From assembly GCA_905200565.1 (NCBI GenBank), contig CAJKKX010000108.1:1-7450 (forward strand): DNA of 7,450 nt, written 5' to 3'. The position numbers and the translations under genes were made by a program. The notes under the pieces were generated by a model. The model did not search any database. It had not been told where the DNA came from and saw only the letters and a list, made by a program, of their open reading frames with translations. How positions within the stretch are numbered: the stretch's first letter is position 1; the number at the start of each line of letters is the position of its first letter. Positions 5,772 to 7,450 of this stretch are shown here, piece after piece. This stretch comes from an uncultured Lachnospiraceae bacterium (GTDB taxonomy: Bacteria > Bacillota_A > Clostridia > Lachnospirales > Lachnospiraceae).

Positions 5772-7450
5772 TTACCCTAATCTGTTCAGGTCCTCCTGCC
5801 AGAGCCTTACGCACGCGTCGCTCGGCATACGGAGATCCCCTCTGGGCGAAACCGCCACAGTCCCCACTTTCGGCCCGTCCGGCAGACACGATCTTTTAAA
5901 CTGCTGTGAGAAAAACCGCCAATAGAACTTTTTCAGCCATTTTAAAATGGTTTCTCTGTCATATATCCCTGCAAAAGCAATCTTCGCCATCCGGAATATC
6001 TTATGCGGTGCAAATCCAAAGCGCAGTACATAATACAGAAAGAAATCATGAAGCTCATACGGCCCCACCAAATCCTCCGTTTTCTGAGAAATCTTTCCGT
6101 CTTTCGGTGGAAGCAGTTCCGGGCTTACGGGAGTATCCAACACATCCAGAAGAATTTCTGACAGCTTTTCGTTCTGGCTGGTTTCTGCATAATAGCGTAC
6201 CAGATGACGCACCAGCGTCTTTGGAACGGAAGCATTGACTCCATACATGGACATATGATCTCCATTATAGGTAGCCCATCCAAGCGCAAGCTCTGACATG
6301 TCCCCGGTTCCAATAACCATTCCTCCCGTCTGATTCGCAATATCCATCAAAATCTGGGTGCGTTCTCTCGCCTGCCCGTTTTCATACGTCACGTCATGCT
6401 TATCCGGGTCATGGCCGATGTCACGGAAATGAATGTTCACCGCCTCCCGGATATCCACTTCCCTAAGCGTCGCTCCCAGCGTGTGCGTCAGCTCACAGGC
6501 GTTCGTATACGTGCGGTCCGTCGTTCCGAAGCATGGCATCGTTACTGCCGTAATGCACGTTCTCGGAAGTTCCAGAAGATCAAACGCCTTCGCCGTCACC
6601 AGCAGAGCCAGCGTAGAATCCAGGCCGCCGGAGATTCCCACCACGGCGCTCTTGCATCCTGTATGCTCCAGACGCTTTTTCAGCCCCATGGCCTGGATGG
6701 ACAGGATCTCCTCGCAGCGGCGGTCCCTGTCCTTCTTTCCACTTGGGACAAAGGGCGCCGGGTCAATAAAACGGGTGATCTTCGTCTCCTCCCTTTTCAG
6801 GCGGAACGGGACTTTTTCATATCCCTCCTGCTCCCCGCAGGCGAAGGTCGTCATCCTCCTGCGCTCCGCACGCAGCTTTTTCACATCAATATCCCCAAAG
6901 ACCGTTTCGTTGGCAAAACGCTTCGACTGCTTCAACAGCGTTCCATTCTCAGCAATCAGACTGTGCCCCCCAAAGACCAGATCAGTGGAGGATTCTCCTT
7001 CCCCGGCGCTGGCATAGACATAGCCGCAGACCAGCCGCGCCGACTGCCCCGTCACCAACGCTTTCCGGTACTGGTCTTTTCCTGTGATCTCATCACTGGC
7101 AGACAGATTGACGATCACCGTGGCTCCTGCCAGCGCATGACGGATGCTCGGAGGCTCCGGCACCCAAAGGTCCTCACAGATCTCCGCCGAAACGCACAAC
7201 CCCTCCAGATCCCTGCATACAAAAAGCTGATTCATACCGAAGGGAACCGGATATCCTTTATAATCGACCCATTCCACCGTACGCCGCCCCGGTTCAAAAT
7301 GGCGCAGTTCATAAAATTCTTTATAATTAGGCAAATATGATTTAGGAACAACCCCTAATATTTTCCCATGTTGGAAGACTATTGCCGCATTGAACAACTG
7401 ATTATCGGCCTGCACCGGCATTCCGACGACACATAAAATAGAATGGGAAG
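5772..7450 (-). CDS. nadE: Glutamine-dependent NAD(+) synthetase, 5' end missing
   Basis: NadE makes NAD from deamido-NAD (nicotinic acid adenine dinucleotide) with ATP, using ammonia released from glutamine by its own N-terminal domain. About 558 residues are visible, and the frame is open through the window edge, so the methionine at 7421 is internal and not the start. Full-length relatives have about 640-680 residues. Numbered from that Met, the nitrilase-type glutaminase domain shows Lys27 (VVPKSYLPNYKEFYE) and nucleophile Cys82 (SAEICEDLW); the catalytic Glu lies outside the window. The synthetase domain (about 235-549) has the ATP P-loop SGGLDS (265-270), GTGDMSELALGWATYNGDHM (371-390) and a C-terminal region up to LNRLG. 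It is the multi-domain type typified by Mycobacterium tuberculosis NadE and not the short ammonia-dependent form. Its promoter is outside the window. The 76-residue gene follows 19 bases downstream. Confidence 0.97.
   Translation of the reverse strand, partial: SHSILCVVGMPVQADNQLFNAAIVFQHGKILGVVPKSYLPNYKEFYELRHFEPGRRTVEWVDYKGYPVPFGMNQLFVCRDLEGLCVSAEICEDLWVPEPPSIRHALAGATVIVNLSASDEITGKDQYRKALVTGQSARLVCGYVYASAGEGESSTDLVFGGHSLIAENGTLLKQSKRFANETVFGDIDVKKLRAERRRMTTFACGEQEGYEKVPFRLKREETKITRFIDPAPFVPSGKKDRDRRCEEILSIQAMGLKKRLEHTGCKSAVVGISGGLDSTLALLVTAKAFDLLELPRTCITAVTMPCFGTTDRTYTNACELTHTLGATLREVDIREAVNIHFRDIGHDPDKHDVTYENGQARERTQILMDIANQTGGMVIGTGDMSELALGWATYNGDHMSMYGVNASVPKTLVRHLVRYYAETSQNEKLSEILLDVLDTPVSPELLPPKDGKISQKTEDLVGPYELHDFFLYYVLRFGFAPHKIFRMAKIAFAGIYDRETILKWLKKFYWRFFSQQFKRSCLPDGPKVGTVAVSPRGDLRMPSDACVRLWQEDLNRLG

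Noticed and set aside
6396..7340. 314-codon plus-strand open frame, with a second long one at 6433-7017.
   Set aside because: Both are antisense to nadE, contain no domain that I recognise, and are explained by the GC-rich codon use of nadE.

Overview
The window looks like a piece of a Clostridia chromosome, most likely from the Lachnospiraceae. The reasons are moderate GC, strong AAGGAGG-type ribosome binding sites, sigma-A-type promoters with 17-base spacers, and the protein types seen: a long NadE with a nitrilase domain, a short CYTH protein, and a membrane-anchored deacetylase with an atypical NodB core. The genus cannot be fixed by eye. Genes fill nearly all of the sequence, no gene-free stretch exceeds 300 bases, and I see no insertion sequence, CRISPR array, tRNA or rRNA.

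Layout. Positions 1-783 (minus) hold the first 261 codons of carA, the glutaminase subunit of carbamoyl-phosphate synthase, cut by the window edge. Its roughly 140-base leader has a strong promoter followed by an intrinsic terminator that would stop transcription before carA, so attenuation is likely. Next comes a DJ-1/PfpI-family gene (983-1543, minus) with its own promoter. A short CYTH-domain phosphohydrolase gene (1674-2123, plus) is divergent from it.

Positions 2168-4797 (minus) are a two-gene operon. A TTG-started, membrane-anchored endonuclease/exonuclease/phosphatase (EEP) family protein is followed after 22 bases by a membrane-anchored divergent polysaccharide deacetylase. A near-consensus promoter lies upstream. 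Divergent from it, 4958-5437 (plus) encodes a single-pass membrane protein with a degenerate FMN_bind-like domain. All three gene products should sit on the outer face of the membrane.

A 17-bp inverted repeat (5455-5507) with a nested inner hairpin separates that gene from a convergent minus-strand pair: glutamine-dependent NAD synthetase nadE (5772 to beyond the window end) and a small 76-residue protein of unknown function (5522-5752).

Working together. carA and nadE are unrelated glutamine-using housekeeping enzymes that border a cluster of small accessory genes. The parts most worth a second look are the carA leader, the EEP-deacetylase-FMN_bind-like cell-envelope cluster, and the U-tract-less hairpin at 5455-5507. 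I found no clear sign of a wholly new multi-gene system such as a defence island, retron or biosynthetic cluster.
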